DNA from: Herpetosiphon gulosus
GTDB taxonomy: Bacteria; Chloroflexota; Chloroflexia; Chloroflexales; Herpetosiphonaceae
Reading direction: 5' to 3'
Assembly (NCBI RefSeq): GCF_039545135.1
Contig: NZ_BAABRU010000019.1
Span: 35,655 to 99,654, forward strand
Length of the DNA: 64,000 bases
Shown here: positions 26,891-36,090 of the stretch, one piece after another
Layout of the letters: every line of letters starts with the position of its first letter
How positions within the stretch are numbered: the first letter of the stretch is position 1
The notes under the pieces: generated by a model
Seen by the model: the letters and a program-made list of their open reading frames with translations, nothing else
Databases searched by the model: none
What the model was told of the DNA's origin: nothing
Position numbers and translations under genes: made by a program

Positions 26891-27460
26891 GTGAGCAATC
26901 AACCACCATATGGTCAACAACCGCAGCAACCAGGCTATCCACCGCAACAACCGTATGGTCAACAACCAGGCTACCCACCACAACAGCCAGGTTACCCGCC
27001 GTATGGTCAACAGCCCTATGGTTACCCACCACAACCTCAAAAGCGCGGCGGTTGTCTCAAATTTGGGATTATTGGATCGCTTGTCTTATTGTTGCTTTGT
27101 GGGATTGGGGGTTATTTCATATTCAAAAGCACGGTTGGGGATGCTACGGCAACCGTTGATAACTTTATGAAGGCCGGGGTTGCTAATGATTTCAACGCCG
27201 CCAAAGCCCTGGTGGATAGCAGCGTGCTCCCCGATGCTGAACTCGAAGGTTTATTGAGCCAACGTGAGCTATTTGAAGGCTATACAGGCCTTGGCGCGAT
27301 ACCAAGTAACACCAGTGCCAATAGCAATACCGGCGAAGCAGCAACCCTTGATATGACCGGAGCACTCAATTATTCAAGTGGTTCGGGAACCTACACCGTA
27401 AAAATGATTCGCGTCGGTTCAGATTGGGTTATTCAAGGCATTCGAATCCGCCGTAATTAA
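26891..27460 (+). CDS. Single-span membrane protein with Gln/Pro/Tyr-rich head
   Basis: This gives 189 aa from GTG 26891, chosen because GGAGG (26880-26884) lies 6 nt before. Residues 1-50 are repeats of PYGQQP/GYPPQQP type, a low-complexity cytoplasmic head. KRGGCLKFG leads into one span (IIGSLVLLLLCGIGGYFIF). The outer ~110 residues (ATVDNFMKAGVANDFNAAKAL, then VKMIRVGSDWVIQGIRI) resemble the small NTF2-like DUF4878 type domain. The function is unknown. It is a single gene flanked by hairpins. Confidence 0.7.
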   Translation: MSNQPPYGQQPQQPGYPPQQPYGQQPGYPPQQPGYPPYGQQPYGYPPQPQKRGGCLKFGIIGSLVLLLLCGIGGYFIFKSTVGDATATVDNFMKAGVANDFNAAKALVDSSVLPDAELEGLLSQRELFEGYTGLGAIPSNTSANSNTGEAATLDMTGALNYSSGSGTYTVKMIRVGSDWVIQGIRIRRN

Positions 27461-27473
27461 TACCTCAAGCTTA

Positions 27474-27502
27474 GCCAAGCCCTCGCTGATTGAGGGCTTG
27501 GC
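27474..27502 (+). terminator. Hairpin after the Gln/Pro-rich membrane protein gene
   Basis: A perfect 11-bp GC-rich stem (27474-27484 with 27492-27502) with a 7-nt loop starts 13 nt after the stop codon. No clear T-run follows. Confidence 0.6.
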
Positions 27503-27597
27503 CAAGTCAATTCAGCCTCACAACCTAGCCAAAATTCAATAATTCCAATCCTCAAACGTTGATTTAATGAGTCACGCTGGATCATTGGGAGTTTGCT

Positions 27598-29445
27598 ATG
27601 TCGTCTAGGTCGATTAACCGCCGGTTATTGGTGCTTCAAGCAGGCTGGACAGTCGCTCAAGCCCAATTATTGCTCGCCCATAGCCAAGCCGAATATGTGG
27701 TTATTCAGCGCACTGAGCCGCAAACCTATTGGTATGTTTACCGACTCGAAGTTGTCCAAAAAGACTTAAGTCCCCATCACCCCGATGTTGCGATCTATCT
27801 AGCACTTAATTTGCAAGAAACTTCAGCCAGCCCCACCCTCAACAGCAATCAACTTGAAAATGCTGAATATCTGAGTGTTGTGCTTGACGATCAGCACCAT
27901 TTGCAAGGCGTAATCAATCCCAGTGCTCAAGCCAAAGGCACAGAATTCGATCCGTTCTTCAAGGCTTATCCCTCAGTCGTAGCCCCAAATCATGCCCAAC
28001 TTAACCAAGCCTTTGATCTAGCGGTGGGCTTTCGCGATACGCCTGATGCAGGCTTAATCGGCGGCCATAACCCGATTGTCATTCATGGCTTGCAAGTTGA
28101 TGAGCAGTGCACGATTATGCTCAGCGGCGATGGCTTACAATTTGATCGTGAGCAAGCCGAATTGGCCTTTGACATGCAGGCCACGCTGTTTTTCAAGGCC
28201 ACGCCAACCCGCACAGGCCGCTGTATGATGTATGTCGATTACTATCGGCAACGCCAATTGGTGGGCCATGCCGAGCGGGTTGTGTTGGTCGATAGCAACG
28301 CCGAGCCAGAGCCTAGCGACGCTAGCCCGTTTGATTTTGGCTCAACTCCGGTTGATCTGCTGATCAACCTGCGGCGCGATGGCGATACGTTCAAATGGAC
28401 GGCAATGCCCCATGATCAAGCCTTTACGCCAGTGCACAATTTGCCGAGCCAGCAAGCCTTATCCGAGCAGGCCGCCCAAAATTGCGCCGTCGATCTGTTG
28501 GGTGCGGCGGTCAATCCAAGTTTATTGTTGGCGCAACGCGAACTTGAAGCCCTTGCCAGCGATCTAGGCCAATTTGTGCCAAGCCCAATTTGGCAATTAC
28601 ACAGTGATTTAGCCCAGAAATTGCAGCGCCCACTAACAGTTTTGCTGCGCAGTAACGATTTATCTTTGCCTTGGGAATTGGCGATGGTCGAAGCACCCTT
28701 GTTAGCTGGCGATCAGCCGCTGTATTGGGCCGCCCAAACCCATTTTGCCCGCTGGTATATTCACCCACAAGTCAGTCCAATGCCGCCCGATCAACTCAAC
28801 ATTAGCCAAATTAGTGCCATCGCCTCACGCTATGGCTGGGATTCAGGCCAAGCTGAATTGGTGCACGCCGTTGATGAACAAACCATGCTGCAAACCCAAT
28901 GGCAAACCCAAGCCTACGAAGCCACGATTCAGGCGCTTGATCCATTGTTGAGTCAAGCCACAACCCAAACTGGCCATCTTTTACATTTTGCAGTCCATGG
29001 CCGCAGCCAACCCAATGCTCGCATTCAAGAAATTATCTTGGCCGATAATAATGCGATTTCGGCCAAAGCTTTGGTTGGCAACACTCGCCGCCGCCCACCC
29101 CAATTTAGCTTTGTGTTTATCAATGCCTGCCAAGTTGCCACCCCAGGCCAGAGCTTAGGCCAAGCAGCAGGCTTCCCCGCCGAAATTCTCAAAAGTGGCG
29201 CTGCGGGTTTTGTTGCACCGTTGTGGGAAGCTGATGATCAAGCAGCCGGAAGCTTCGCTGCCCAATTTTATAGCCAAGCTTTTCAAGCCCAACCGTTGGG
29301 CGCAATTTTGCAACAATATCGCCTAAGTTATGTGGCCAATAGCACCACCACCCGCCTTGCCTATATCTTTTACGGCCATCCAGCCTTGCGTTTGGCCTAT
29401 TCGAGCAAAGGAGCAACCCATGCCCAACAACCAAGTGCGGCTTGA
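27598..29445 (+). CDS. CHAT-domain (caspase-like) protease
   Basis: This is 615 aa. The C-terminal third is a CHAT domain. The catalytic His is H467 in HFAVHG and the Cys is C511 in FINACQV, both in the expected caspase-fold context, followed by GAAGFVAPLWEADD and FYGHPALRL. The N-terminal ~400 residues have no repeats or membrane spans: a small domain at 10-75, a central beta-rich part (100-230, FRDTPDAGLIGGHNP) and a helical part. The gene overlaps the lipase gene by 26 nt, so both products are made together. CHAT proteases often act in conflict or cell-death systems; here the target is unknown. Confidence 0.88.
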   Translation: MSSRSINRRLLVLQAGWTVAQAQLLLAHSQAEYVVIQRTEPQTYWYVYRLEVVQKDLSPHHPDVAIYLALNLQETSASPTLNSNQLENAEYLSVVLDDQHHLQGVINPSAQAKGTEFDPFFKAYPSVVAPNHAQLNQAFDLAVGFRDTPDAGLIGGHNPIVIHGLQVDEQCTIMLSGDGLQFDREQAELAFDMQATLFFKATPTRTGRCMMYVDYYRQRQLVGHAERVVLVDSNAEPEPSDASPFDFGSTPVDLLINLRRDGDTFKWTAMPHDQAFTPVHNLPSQQALSEQAAQNCAVDLLGAAVNPSLLLAQRELEALASDLGQFVPSPIWQLHSDLAQKLQRPLTVLLRSNDLSLPWELAMVEAPLLAGDQPLYWAAQTHFARWYIHPQVSPMPPDQLNISQISAIASRYGWDSGQAELVHAVDEQTMLQTQWQTQAYEATIQALDPLLSQATTQTGHLLHFAVHGRSQPNARIQEIILADNNAISAKALVGNTRRRPPQFSFVFINACQVATPGQSLGQAAGFPAEILKSGAAGFVAPLWEADDQAAGSFAAQFYSQAFQAQPLGAILQQYRLSYVANSTTTRLAYIFYGHPALRLAYSSKGATHAQQPSAA

Positions 29446-30883
29446 TGGCAGCAGCCAAGCCCATGAAGTTGCCCCAAATTATCGGATTATTGCCCAAGGC
29501 ATCACTGGCAATGCCGCCGTACCAAGCCAAGAGCCACGACGGGGTGAGGCGGGCGCTGGCGTGATCAAAGGTTTGGATTTGGCATTAATCAGCACCGAAA
29601 GCAAATTAGCCCAAACCTTCACCCTCGATCTTGAGAGCAGCCTGCCACCCCCACCCGGTGCCATGCGCGGCAGCAGCGATTTTGTGCTGCAAACTCCTGA
29701 TTTTGGCAGCAATACAGCCCAAGCGGTGCTGTATACCGATCAAGCGACTGGCTATAGTCAATGGATTTTCCCTGAGCCAAGCCCAAATCCAGCAACGCAA
29801 CGCCGAGGCGGAGCTAGCGTTACCTATCGCTTACCACGTGAGCCAATCGTACCGCTACCGCCAGCACCAGGCGAAGATGCTCGCCGTGGCGGCGTGATCA
29901 AAGCAATTCGCAAGGTTGTGCGGGTGATTGCATGGAAAACCGATGAATTGATTGGCAACACGCTTGAGGCAATTATTAGCAAGTGGGAATCGGTCAAACG
30001 CGCTTATGGCTGGCAAAACTTACCGCTGAATGATACCAATCCGGTTGATTGGTCACGGATGCAAACTGGCCGTAGTTTGTTGTTGATTCATGGTACATTT
30101 AGCAGCGCAACTGGAGCCTTTGCAGCCTTGCCCAACGAAACCATTGGGCGCTTGCAGCAAATCTACAATGGGCGCTTATTTGCCTTCAATCACCCTTCGC
30201 TGAGTGTCTCGCCCCAGGCTAATATTGACGAATTGCTCAAAACCATGCCCAATAACCTCGAACTCGATGTCATTACCCACAGTCGTGGCGGCTTGGTTGG
30301 GCGCGAATTACTCAGTCGGACACAGCAGGGCGTTCCATTACGAGTGCGCAAAATGGTCATGGTGGCTTGCCCCAACCGTGGCACGCCCTTAGCTGATGGC
30401 GAACACTGGCTAACCATGCTTGATCGCTATACCTCGCTGTTGGCCGATTTGCCCGATACCAGCGCCAGCGTGATTATGGAAGGTATTTTGACGGTTGTGA
30501 AATTAATTGGCCATGCTGGCTTGCGCAAATTACCGGGCCTTGCCGCGATGACTCCCAAAAATACCTATTTACAACAACTCAACACTGGGCAGCCCGGCCA
30601 AACTCAAATCTATGCCATGGTCGCCGATTACCAACCCAACGACCCGAATTGGATCAAGCGTTTTATGCGCCAACAAGGCAATAAATTGATCGACCATTTC
30701 TTTGGCGAGGCCAATGATGGAGTTGTGCCAACAGCGGGGGGCTACCAAGGCAACAGCGATGGTAGCGGCTGGTCAATTCCTAGCGAACGCCGCATTCTAT
30801 TTGATACCGACAAACGGATCAATCACAGCAGTTTCTTTGGTAATCCAGCGGTTAACCAGCAATTAGTCGAATGGCTCAGGTAA
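29420..30883 (+). CDS. Alpha/beta-hydrolase (lipase/PGAP1-like) coupled to the CHAT protease
   Basis: This gives 487 aa from ATG 29420, preceded by AAGGAG and overlapping the CHAT gene by 26 nt. The hydrolase core spans about 215-440: oxyanion strand LLLIHGTFSSATGAF, nucleophile elbow THSRGG with Ser288, CPNRGTPLADG after it, and a late Asp/His region (NDGVVPTAGG, NHSSFFG). The first ~200 residues are Pro/Gly-rich (EPRRGEAGAGVIKG, EDARRGGVIKA) with RRGG-type motifs repeated twice; these might be protease-cut linkers. No signal peptide is visible, so it is cytoplasmic. A role as effector released by the CHAT protease is inference. Confidence 0.85.
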   Translation: MPNNQVRLDGSSQAHEVAPNYRIIAQGITGNAAVPSQEPRRGEAGAGVIKGLDLALISTESKLAQTFTLDLESSLPPPPGAMRGSSDFVLQTPDFGSNTAQAVLYTDQATGYSQWIFPEPSPNPATQRRGGASVTYRLPREPIVPLPPAPGEDARRGGVIKAIRKVVRVIAWKTDELIGNTLEAIISKWESVKRAYGWQNLPLNDTNPVDWSRMQTGRSLLLIHGTFSSATGAFAALPNETIGRLQQIYNGRLFAFNHPSLSVSPQANIDELLKTMPNNLELDVITHSRGGLVGRELLSRTQQGVPLRVRKMVMVACPNRGTPLADGEHWLTMLDRYTSLLADLPDTSASVIMEGILTVVKLIGHAGLRKLPGLAAMTPKNTYLQQLNTGQPGQTQIYAMVADYQPNDPNWIKRFMRQQGNKLIDHFFGEANDGVVPTAGGYQGNSDGSGWSIPSERRILFDTDKRINHSSFFGNPAVNQQLVEWLR

Positions 30884-31020
30884 AAGCAGAAGTCAAAAAT
30901 CAAAAGTCGAAAGCTTGAGCTTTAACCGCAAAGTTTCCCAAAGATGGAATTGGCTATCGGATGGTTTGGCATACCCCACCATGTTCCGATAGCCTAGAAT
31001 CATCGTATTCTTCCGATCCC

Positions 31021-31066
31021 CAACCCCCAACAACCGATCCCCAACTTCTATGTTCTTTGCTCTATA
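31021..31066 (+). repeat. Copy of the dispersed CAACAACCGATCCCCAA repeat
   Basis: It matches 20835-20879 over about 44 bp. It lies between the lipase gene and the convergent GAF gene. No other structure is clear from 30884 to 31069. Confidence 0.7.
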
Positions 31067-31069
31067 CGC

Positions 31070-31984
31070 TTAAACATCGGGTAATTGCTTATCGTTGACC
31101 ACCAGTGCGGCGGCGACAAGACTAGCCAGCACCTCAACTTTTTGCTGCACCTCAGGACTGAACGGCACAATCGTATGTTGCGCACGATCAATACAGTTGA
31201 TCAATTGCAAAACGCCGATCACCTCGGTCGTACTATCTTTGAGCGGCACAGTCAGCAACGACATCGAATGATAGTTCATGGCCATATCAAAGGCCTGTGG
31301 GCCAGAAAAATCATATGAATCGCTGCCATACACATCGATCACATTATGCGAAACCCCACGATGCACCGTGGCCGCAGTAATCGTGCGCACAATCGGCTGG
31401 TCTTGATTATCGTACAACGCCAAAGCCGGAATTGGCAAATGCTGATCGAAAGCACTCAAATTAATTTTCAATGAATCAGTTTGCATGGTAACTGGACGCA
31501 GGGTTTGGGTCGAGGTACGCAAATACAAGGTACAGGCATCTGCCGAGGCTAGTTGTTTGGCGGTTGTCACAATTGTCTGAAACAAATGCTCAACATCATC
31601 TTCGCTGACCAACTGCACACCCAAGGGCAAAATCGAGTCGATCAACTGGGCGGTATGTGAGGAATATTGATCTTGTGCCGCTAACAAGGCCGCTTTGGCT
31701 TGGCTAATTTGCTCGTTCAACAAAGGATGATCGCGCACCACAGGTAGGATCGTGCGGTTCAGATGTTGGGCAATTTGGCGATAGAGCCAAGTGCTAAGCA
31801 TAAGCCAAATCAGCGACCAAGCGGCAAATAAGAGCACAACGATTAATGAAAATGGCTGTCTGGCTGTACCAACCCACAATAAAAAGCCCACACCGACCAA
31901 TAAAACTAAGGCCGAGCCAAGCCACAGCCAGCGCAAACGTTTGATTACCGTCAAGGCCACTTCAGTTTCAGACGGATTTGGCAT
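31070..31984 (-). CDS. Membrane-anchored GAF-domain protein
   Basis: This is 304 aa. Two N-terminal spans (LWLGSALVLLVGVGFLLWV and LIVVLLFAAWSLIWLMLSTWLY) are followed by a helical linker (about 75-125) and one GAF domain (about 130-300). GAF landmarks are ADACTLYLRTSTQTL, SLLTVPLKDSTTEVIGVLQLIN and VEVLASLVAAALV. There is no kinase, cyclase or EAL output, so it is probably a small-molecule or redox sensor working with a partner. It is a single gene; no two-component genes are near. Confidence 0.82.
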   Translation of the reverse strand: MPNPSETEVALTVIKRLRWLWLGSALVLLVGVGFLLWVGTARQPFSLIVVLLFAAWSLIWLMLSTWLYRQIAQHLNRTILPVVRDHPLLNEQISQAKAALLAAQDQYSSHTAQLIDSILPLGVQLVSEDDVEHLFQTIVTTAKQLASADACTLYLRTSTQTLRPVTMQTDSLKINLSAFDQHLPIPALALYDNQDQPIVRTITAATVHRGVSHNVIDVYGSDSYDFSGPQAFDMAMNYHSMSLLTVPLKDSTTEVIGVLQLINCIDRAQHTIVPFSPEVQQKVEVLASLVAAALVVNDKQLPDV

Positions 31985-32376
31985 ACATATTCTCGCACTA
32001 AGAGTATCCCGATCATATCATGCCTTGTGGAATCAAGCCATAGAGCAATAATCCAATTGTCCAGGTGTGCTCAATTGACTTGATCGGTAACCATATTTCT
32101 CCACCCTTCCGTCCCTCCGCTGGAGGGAAACGCAGGGTGTTTTCATTCCCCTGCCCCCCCTAAATGACATGAAGTGGTTGGCAATCGTTGTTTGATGAAC
32201 TTAAAATCTATGAATTGTTATGGATGGCCTTCGTGCTGCTGTTCCCTAAACCCTGACTGCTGGCTCCTAATTTCTCGTCCCTGCATGCTCATCATAGGTG
32301 AAGCCTTTGCTACTTGCACTTTTGGCACTTTTCTCGTTAAATAGAGCCAACATGTTAACGTTTACAAGGAGTAATC
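31985..32376. other. Intergenic stretch between divergent GAF and gpmI genes
   Basis: There is no supported gene. It contains a C-rich tract (about 32145-32160) and a possible weak gpmI promoter (TTGCAC at 32314-32319, TTAAAT at 32337-32342, spacing 17). The gpmI ribosome site AAGGAG is clear just before 32377. Confidence 0.5.
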
Positions 32377-34005
32377 ATGACAACACCGCGTCCTGTGTTG
32401 TTAGCCATAATGGATGGTTGGGGTTTGGCTCCGGCTGGCCCTGGCAACGGCGTTAGTTTAGCCAACACCCCCAATGTTGATCATTGGATGGCGACCTGCC
32501 CAACCACCCAACTGCATGCATCTGGCCTTGATGTCGGCTTGCCCGAAGGCCAAATTGGCAACAGCGAAGTCGGCCACTTGAATATCGGGGCAGGCTTGGT
32601 GGTCTATCAAGATTCCACTCGCATCAGCGAATCGATCAAATCTGGGGAGTTTTTTGAGAATCCAGCCTTTCTCGAAGCTGTTCAAATCGTCAAAGAACGT
32701 GGCACGAATATGCACTTGATCGGCCTGATTGGCCGTGGTGGTGTGCATGCCTATGATATTCACCTTGCAGGGTTGTTGCAATTGATGGCCCAGCAAGGGG
32801 TCAATCGCACCTATATTCATGCCTTTATGGATGGCCGCGATACCTTGCCGCAAAGTGGCCTTGGCTATATGCAAGAGTTGCAACGCACGATCGCCCAAAT
32901 CGGCGTAGGCCAAGTGGCGAGCGTGATTGGCCGCTATTATGCCATGGATCGCGATAAGCGCTGGGAGCGCGTTGGTGCTGCCTATGCTGCCATGGTCGAA
33001 GGCGTAGGCCACACTGCCAGCGATCCAATTAACGCGATCGAGCAATCGTATTTGCGCGATGCTCGCGGTGATGAGTTTATCGAAGCAACGGTGATCACCG
33101 ATAGCGCAGGCGTGGCCTTACCACGGATCAGCGCTGGCGATGTGGTGATTTGTTTCAATTTCCGCGCCGATCGGGTTCGCCAAATTACGCGGGCCTTGAT
33201 GCAGCCCGATTTCAACACGATGGTGCAAGAATGGTATGCCAACCAAGCAGAACAAGGCTTGCAACTGCCGACCACGATTTGGCAACGGCCTGAGCAAGTG
33301 CCAAATTTACATTATGTCACCATGACTCAATATGATGCGACCTTCCCATATGCAATTGCCTATCCGCCGCATTACATCACTGAGCCGTTGGCCAAAGTGA
33401 TCGCCGATGCTGGCAAGCGCCAATATCATAGCGCTGAAACCGAAAAATACCCGCACGTCACCTTCTTCTTGAATGGGCGGCGTGAGGAGCCGTTTGCTGG
33501 CGAGGATCGGGTGATGGCATCCTCGCCCAAAGTTGCCACCTACGATCTTCAGCCTGAAATGAGCGCCGAAGAAGTTGCCGCCAAATTACTCGATGCGGTC
33601 AACAGCCAAGTCTACGATTTCTTAGTGGTCAACTTTGCCAACCCAGATATGGTCGGCCATACTGGGGTAATTCCGGCGGTGGTCAAAGCCTGCGAAACGG
33701 TTGATCATTGCTTGGGCCAAGTTGTACCAGCAGTGGTTGCCCAAGGCGGCGTAGCCATCTTGATCGCCGATCATGGCAATGCTGAGCAGATGATCGATCC
33801 GCAAACAGGCGGCCCACATACTGCCCACACCACCAACCTTGTGCCATGCATTTTGGTCGCCGACCCCGCTACAGGTCTTACCCGCGAACACATTAGCCTG
33901 CGTGCTGGTGGCCGTTTGGCCGATCTGGCCCCAACCATCCTCGATTTGCTGGGCTTGCAAAAGGCCGAGGCCATGACCGGAACCAGCTTGATCGAAACCA
34001 AATAA
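32377..34005 (+). CDS. gpmI: 2,3-bisphosphoglycerate-independent phosphoglycerate mutase
   Basis: This 542-aa glycolytic enzyme interconverts 3- and 2-phosphoglycerate with two manganese ions, through a phosphoserine. It begins MTTPRPVLLAIMDGWGLAP, with metal-binding Asp in MDGWG. The nucleophile is Ser63 in GNSEVGH. Further family motifs are HAFMDGRDTLPQSG, CFNFRADRVRQITRA, TEKYPHVTFFLNGG-like (NGRREEPFAGEDR), NFANPDMVGHTG and ADHGNAEQM. Length and all key motifs are normal. It has its own strong ribosome site and terminator; a degenerate copy of that terminator occurs 15 kb away. Confidence 0.97.
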   Translation: MTTPRPVLLAIMDGWGLAPAGPGNGVSLANTPNVDHWMATCPTTQLHASGLDVGLPEGQIGNSEVGHLNIGAGLVVYQDSTRISESIKSGEFFENPAFLEAVQIVKERGTNMHLIGLIGRGGVHAYDIHLAGLLQLMAQQGVNRTYIHAFMDGRDTLPQSGLGYMQELQRTIAQIGVGQVASVIGRYYAMDRDKRWERVGAAYAAMVEGVGHTASDPINAIEQSYLRDARGDEFIEATVITDSAGVALPRISAGDVVICFNFRADRVRQITRALMQPDFNTMVQEWYANQAEQGLQLPTTIWQRPEQVPNLHYVTMTQYDATFPYAIAYPPHYITEPLAKVIADAGKRQYHSAETEKYPHVTFFLNGRREEPFAGEDRVMASSPKVATYDLQPEMSAEEVAAKLLDAVNSQVYDFLVVNFANPDMVGHTGVIPAVVKACETVDHCLGQVVPAVVAQGGVAILIADHGNAEQMIDPQTGGPHTAHTTNLVPCILVADPATGLTREHISLRAGGRLADLAPTILDLLGLQKAEAMTGTSLIETK

Positions 34006-34016
34006 TTCCCCGATTT

Positions 34017-34053
34017 AGCCCGCTGACATTAATCGCGTCAGCGGGCTTTTTTT
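34017..34053 (+). terminator. gpmI terminator
   Basis: A perfect 11-bp stem (34017-34027 with 34037-34047) with a 9-nt loop is followed by seven T's. It lies 11 nt after the stop codon. Confidence 0.95.
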
Positions 34054-34080
34054 GCTCTCTCTAGATAGTTGATTAATCCT
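34017..34080 (+). repeat. Left copy of a direct repeat flanking a 15-kb segment
   Basis: This includes the gpmI terminator and the 20-bp CTAGATAGTTGATTAATCCT (34061-34080). The same 20 bp recurs exactly at 49224-49243, again preceded by a terminator-like hairpin with the same outline. See the right copy at 49181-49243. Confidence 0.75.
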
Positions 34081-34493
34081 GCTCAGCTAAGGGATCGCGA
34101 CCCCATGGGGATGAGCGGCAGTGGTATGCGGTCAGTATCCGATCCCACGGATGGGCGCGATCCTACAGTATTCACAGCGATGCCAGCCAGCATAATCCTT
34201 ATTTGCGTGGTCTTTGACCCCATATCTGAATATCACACACTTCTAGATATAATAAAAACCGCTTTTTATTTTCATATATCAATAATATTAATTATAAAAA
34301 TAATATCGATATTCATAGCAAAAAACCTTCACATCTTAGAGTGAAAGATATTATATTTCGACTAAAATACTTATCAAATTCTTAATTTAAAGTACTTTAT
34401 TTAATAAAATAAAAAAGTATACTATTGTAATAATAAGCCGAGAAATTCTACTTCTATAGAAGAGTATTATAGACTGTGTGACGAATACTGCTT
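34081..34493. other. AT-rich non-coding stretch at the island's left edge
   Basis: From about 34220 to 34470 the sequence is strikingly AT-rich (long runs of AT, ATAAT and AAATA), unlike the rest of the window. No gene is supported. A GC-rich short inverted motif (GGGATCGCGACCCC) lies at 34091-34104. The composition suggests foreign DNA or an integration remnant. Confidence 0.6.
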
Positions 34494-35120
34494 ATGCGAT
34501 GTTTGTTTATTCAAGGCTCATTAGTCACTTCATATGCAAACCTTGTACCGAAGGTATGCCCATCAGCCGGATGTCCGTCGAATTCATTTCGCCGTCATCA
34601 GAAGATCCAAAAAACAGTGTACGATGTACGCAATCCAACCGGACAGATTGCTGCAACCCTAACGTTATATCGCTACAAATGTACGCTTTGTGGTTCAACC
34701 TTTCGCACAACCCCGCTGACAATGGTACGAGGGGCCACATTAAGTCGTGGGTTATATCACCTCAGTGGAGTGCTTTTCCTGCTAGGGCTTAGCTATACCC
34801 AAGTTACAAAATTCTTAAGTTGCTATACGGTTAATATCTCGCGAGCTACTGTTCATATGGCGGTTCAACGCCTAACTCATAACCAAGCATACAGCCGTGC
34901 TCGAGTATTTACGAAGGTACGACGTGAAAATAATCAATGCCTATTGATGTTCGCACCAGCAGCTATCTGGGTTCCCTTAGAATTTATTCAAGAACATCAT
35001 CAGTGGGCGTTTCGGATTAATCTGGCAACAATTCCAGCAGAATATTTTCCATTGCTTGAAAGTAGTTTAAATTCGCTAGAAACGATCAATTCTGCGGTAA
35101 AGCTTCGATTAATTCGTTAA
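34494..35120 (+). CDS. Transposase-like zinc-ribbon protein lacking a catalytic domain
   Basis: This is 208 aa and AT-rich. The N-terminal part looks like the zinc ribbon of IS transposases: CPSAGCPS, then YKCTLCGSTFRTTP with a CxxC pair. It is followed by a helix-turn-helix-like stretch (LSYTQVTKFLSCYTVNISRATVHMAVQRL). The last 70 residues lack the DDE pattern. It is either the truncated remnant of an insertion sequence or a domesticated DNA-binding protein. No clear ribosome site is visible before the ATG. It is convergent with the membrane protein gene that starts the minus-strand arm. Confidence 0.55.
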   Translation: MRCLFIQGSLVTSYANLVPKVCPSAGCPSNSFRRHQKIQKTVYDVRNPTGQIAATLTLYRYKCTLCGSTFRTTPLTMVRGATLSRGLYHLSGVLFLLGLSYTQVTKFLSCYTVNISRATVHMAVQRLTHNQAYSRARVFTKVRRENNQCLLMFAPAAIWVPLEFIQEHHQWAFRINLATIPAEYFPLLESSLNSLETINSAVKLRLIR

Positions 35121-35129
35121 CAACGCTAG

Positions 35130-36080
35130 CTAACGATAGCTCATATGCGGAAACCATCCAATTTCATAATAGCTCGGAACCCGTAATCCCCAGTAGGCAA
35201 TAAAAAATATGCCACCGACAATCACTGAGATTGCAGTAAAGCGGGTAATTCGGCTTGGGTTGGCACTGAGCCAGCGCTCAAAACGACCACCTGTCGCATA
35301 CATAAGCCCCAACAAAACCAGAACCATAATTAAAATATTACTTAACCCTTGTAACGCTATTGCCAAGCCACCAAAGAATGGATCGCCAGCGACAATGGCA
35401 TTACTGAAGGCTTTGCGAAACAATCCAAAGGGTCGGCCTATCGTAAAACAGCCGATGAGGAGGCCTAAACCAAAGGGCTTAAACCATGGATTGCGGGCAA
35501 ATAGCTTAGCCAGCGGGTTTGGGAGAATCTGCAAGGTATGCAAACCCCACCAAACAAAAATAATCCCTAGGCCGACAAAAATAAGGCTTGATTGCGCTAA
35601 ACGAATCGGGTAACCTTTACCAATTGGCAAGGTATCGTTATTAAGGATTGGCAGTTTTTCGCCAAGGAGGGTTCCAATGATCCCATAGCTTCCGCTGATC
35701 AGCAGAATACCCAAAGCCATCCAGCCTAAAGTTCGCCAAAGACTCATGGTGCTTTTGCCAGCTGTTAGTGGTGCAATGCAGCTAAATACGACACAGTTAC
35801 AAGCGGTGAAGGTTGCAGCCAGACCTGCAGCAATCGAAAAGATTATTCCCGATAGTAAAGAGCTAGAATCCAAGACGAGTTCTTTGGCATCGGCTCCAAC
35901 AATGGTATTGGCAATATTCGCCCCAAGTACATGGTCAGCCACCTCGAAGCTCCAGACAATCGCTAGTCCAAGCCCAACCAAGGCTGCGATTAGCACAATA
36001 ATCCATGCTTGGCGCTGCGTTGTATCAGTGCTGCTACTAGCCGAACCTGCTACGGAGGTTGAATATGGTGTTTCTGTCAT
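35130..36080 (-). CDS. Polytopic membrane protein, distantly CcdA/DsbD-like
   Basis: This gives 316 aa from ATG 36080 (AAAGGA upstream), 10 nt after the Clp gene stop. About eight or nine hydrophobic spans are visible. The stretch AATFTACNCVVFSCIAPLTAG carries paired cysteines in a membrane setting, recalling the PC motif of CcdA/DsbD electron carriers, but the family match is weak. LFARNPWFKPFGLGLLIG, CFTIGRPFGLFRKAF and the tandem layout of two halves fit a transporter-like fold. It is the last gene of the minus-strand arm. Function is not assigned; redox transfer or export of the locus product are both possible. Confidence 0.6.
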   Translation of the reverse strand: MTETPYSTSVAGSASSSTDTTQRQAWIIVLIAALVGLGLAIVWSFEVADHVLGANIANTIVGADAKELVLDSSSLLSGIIFSIAAGLAATFTACNCVVFSCIAPLTAGKSTMSLWRTLGWMALGILLISGSYGIIGTLLGEKLPILNNDTLPIGKGYPIRLAQSSLIFVGLGIIFVWWGLHTLQILPNPLAKLFARNPWFKPFGLGLLIGCFTIGRPFGLFRKAFSNAIVAGDPFFGGLAIALQGLSNILIMVLVLLGLMYATGGRFERWLSANPSRITRFTAISVIVGGIFFIAYWGLRVPSYYEIGWFPHMSYR

Positions 36081-36090
36081 AGCTTTTCCT

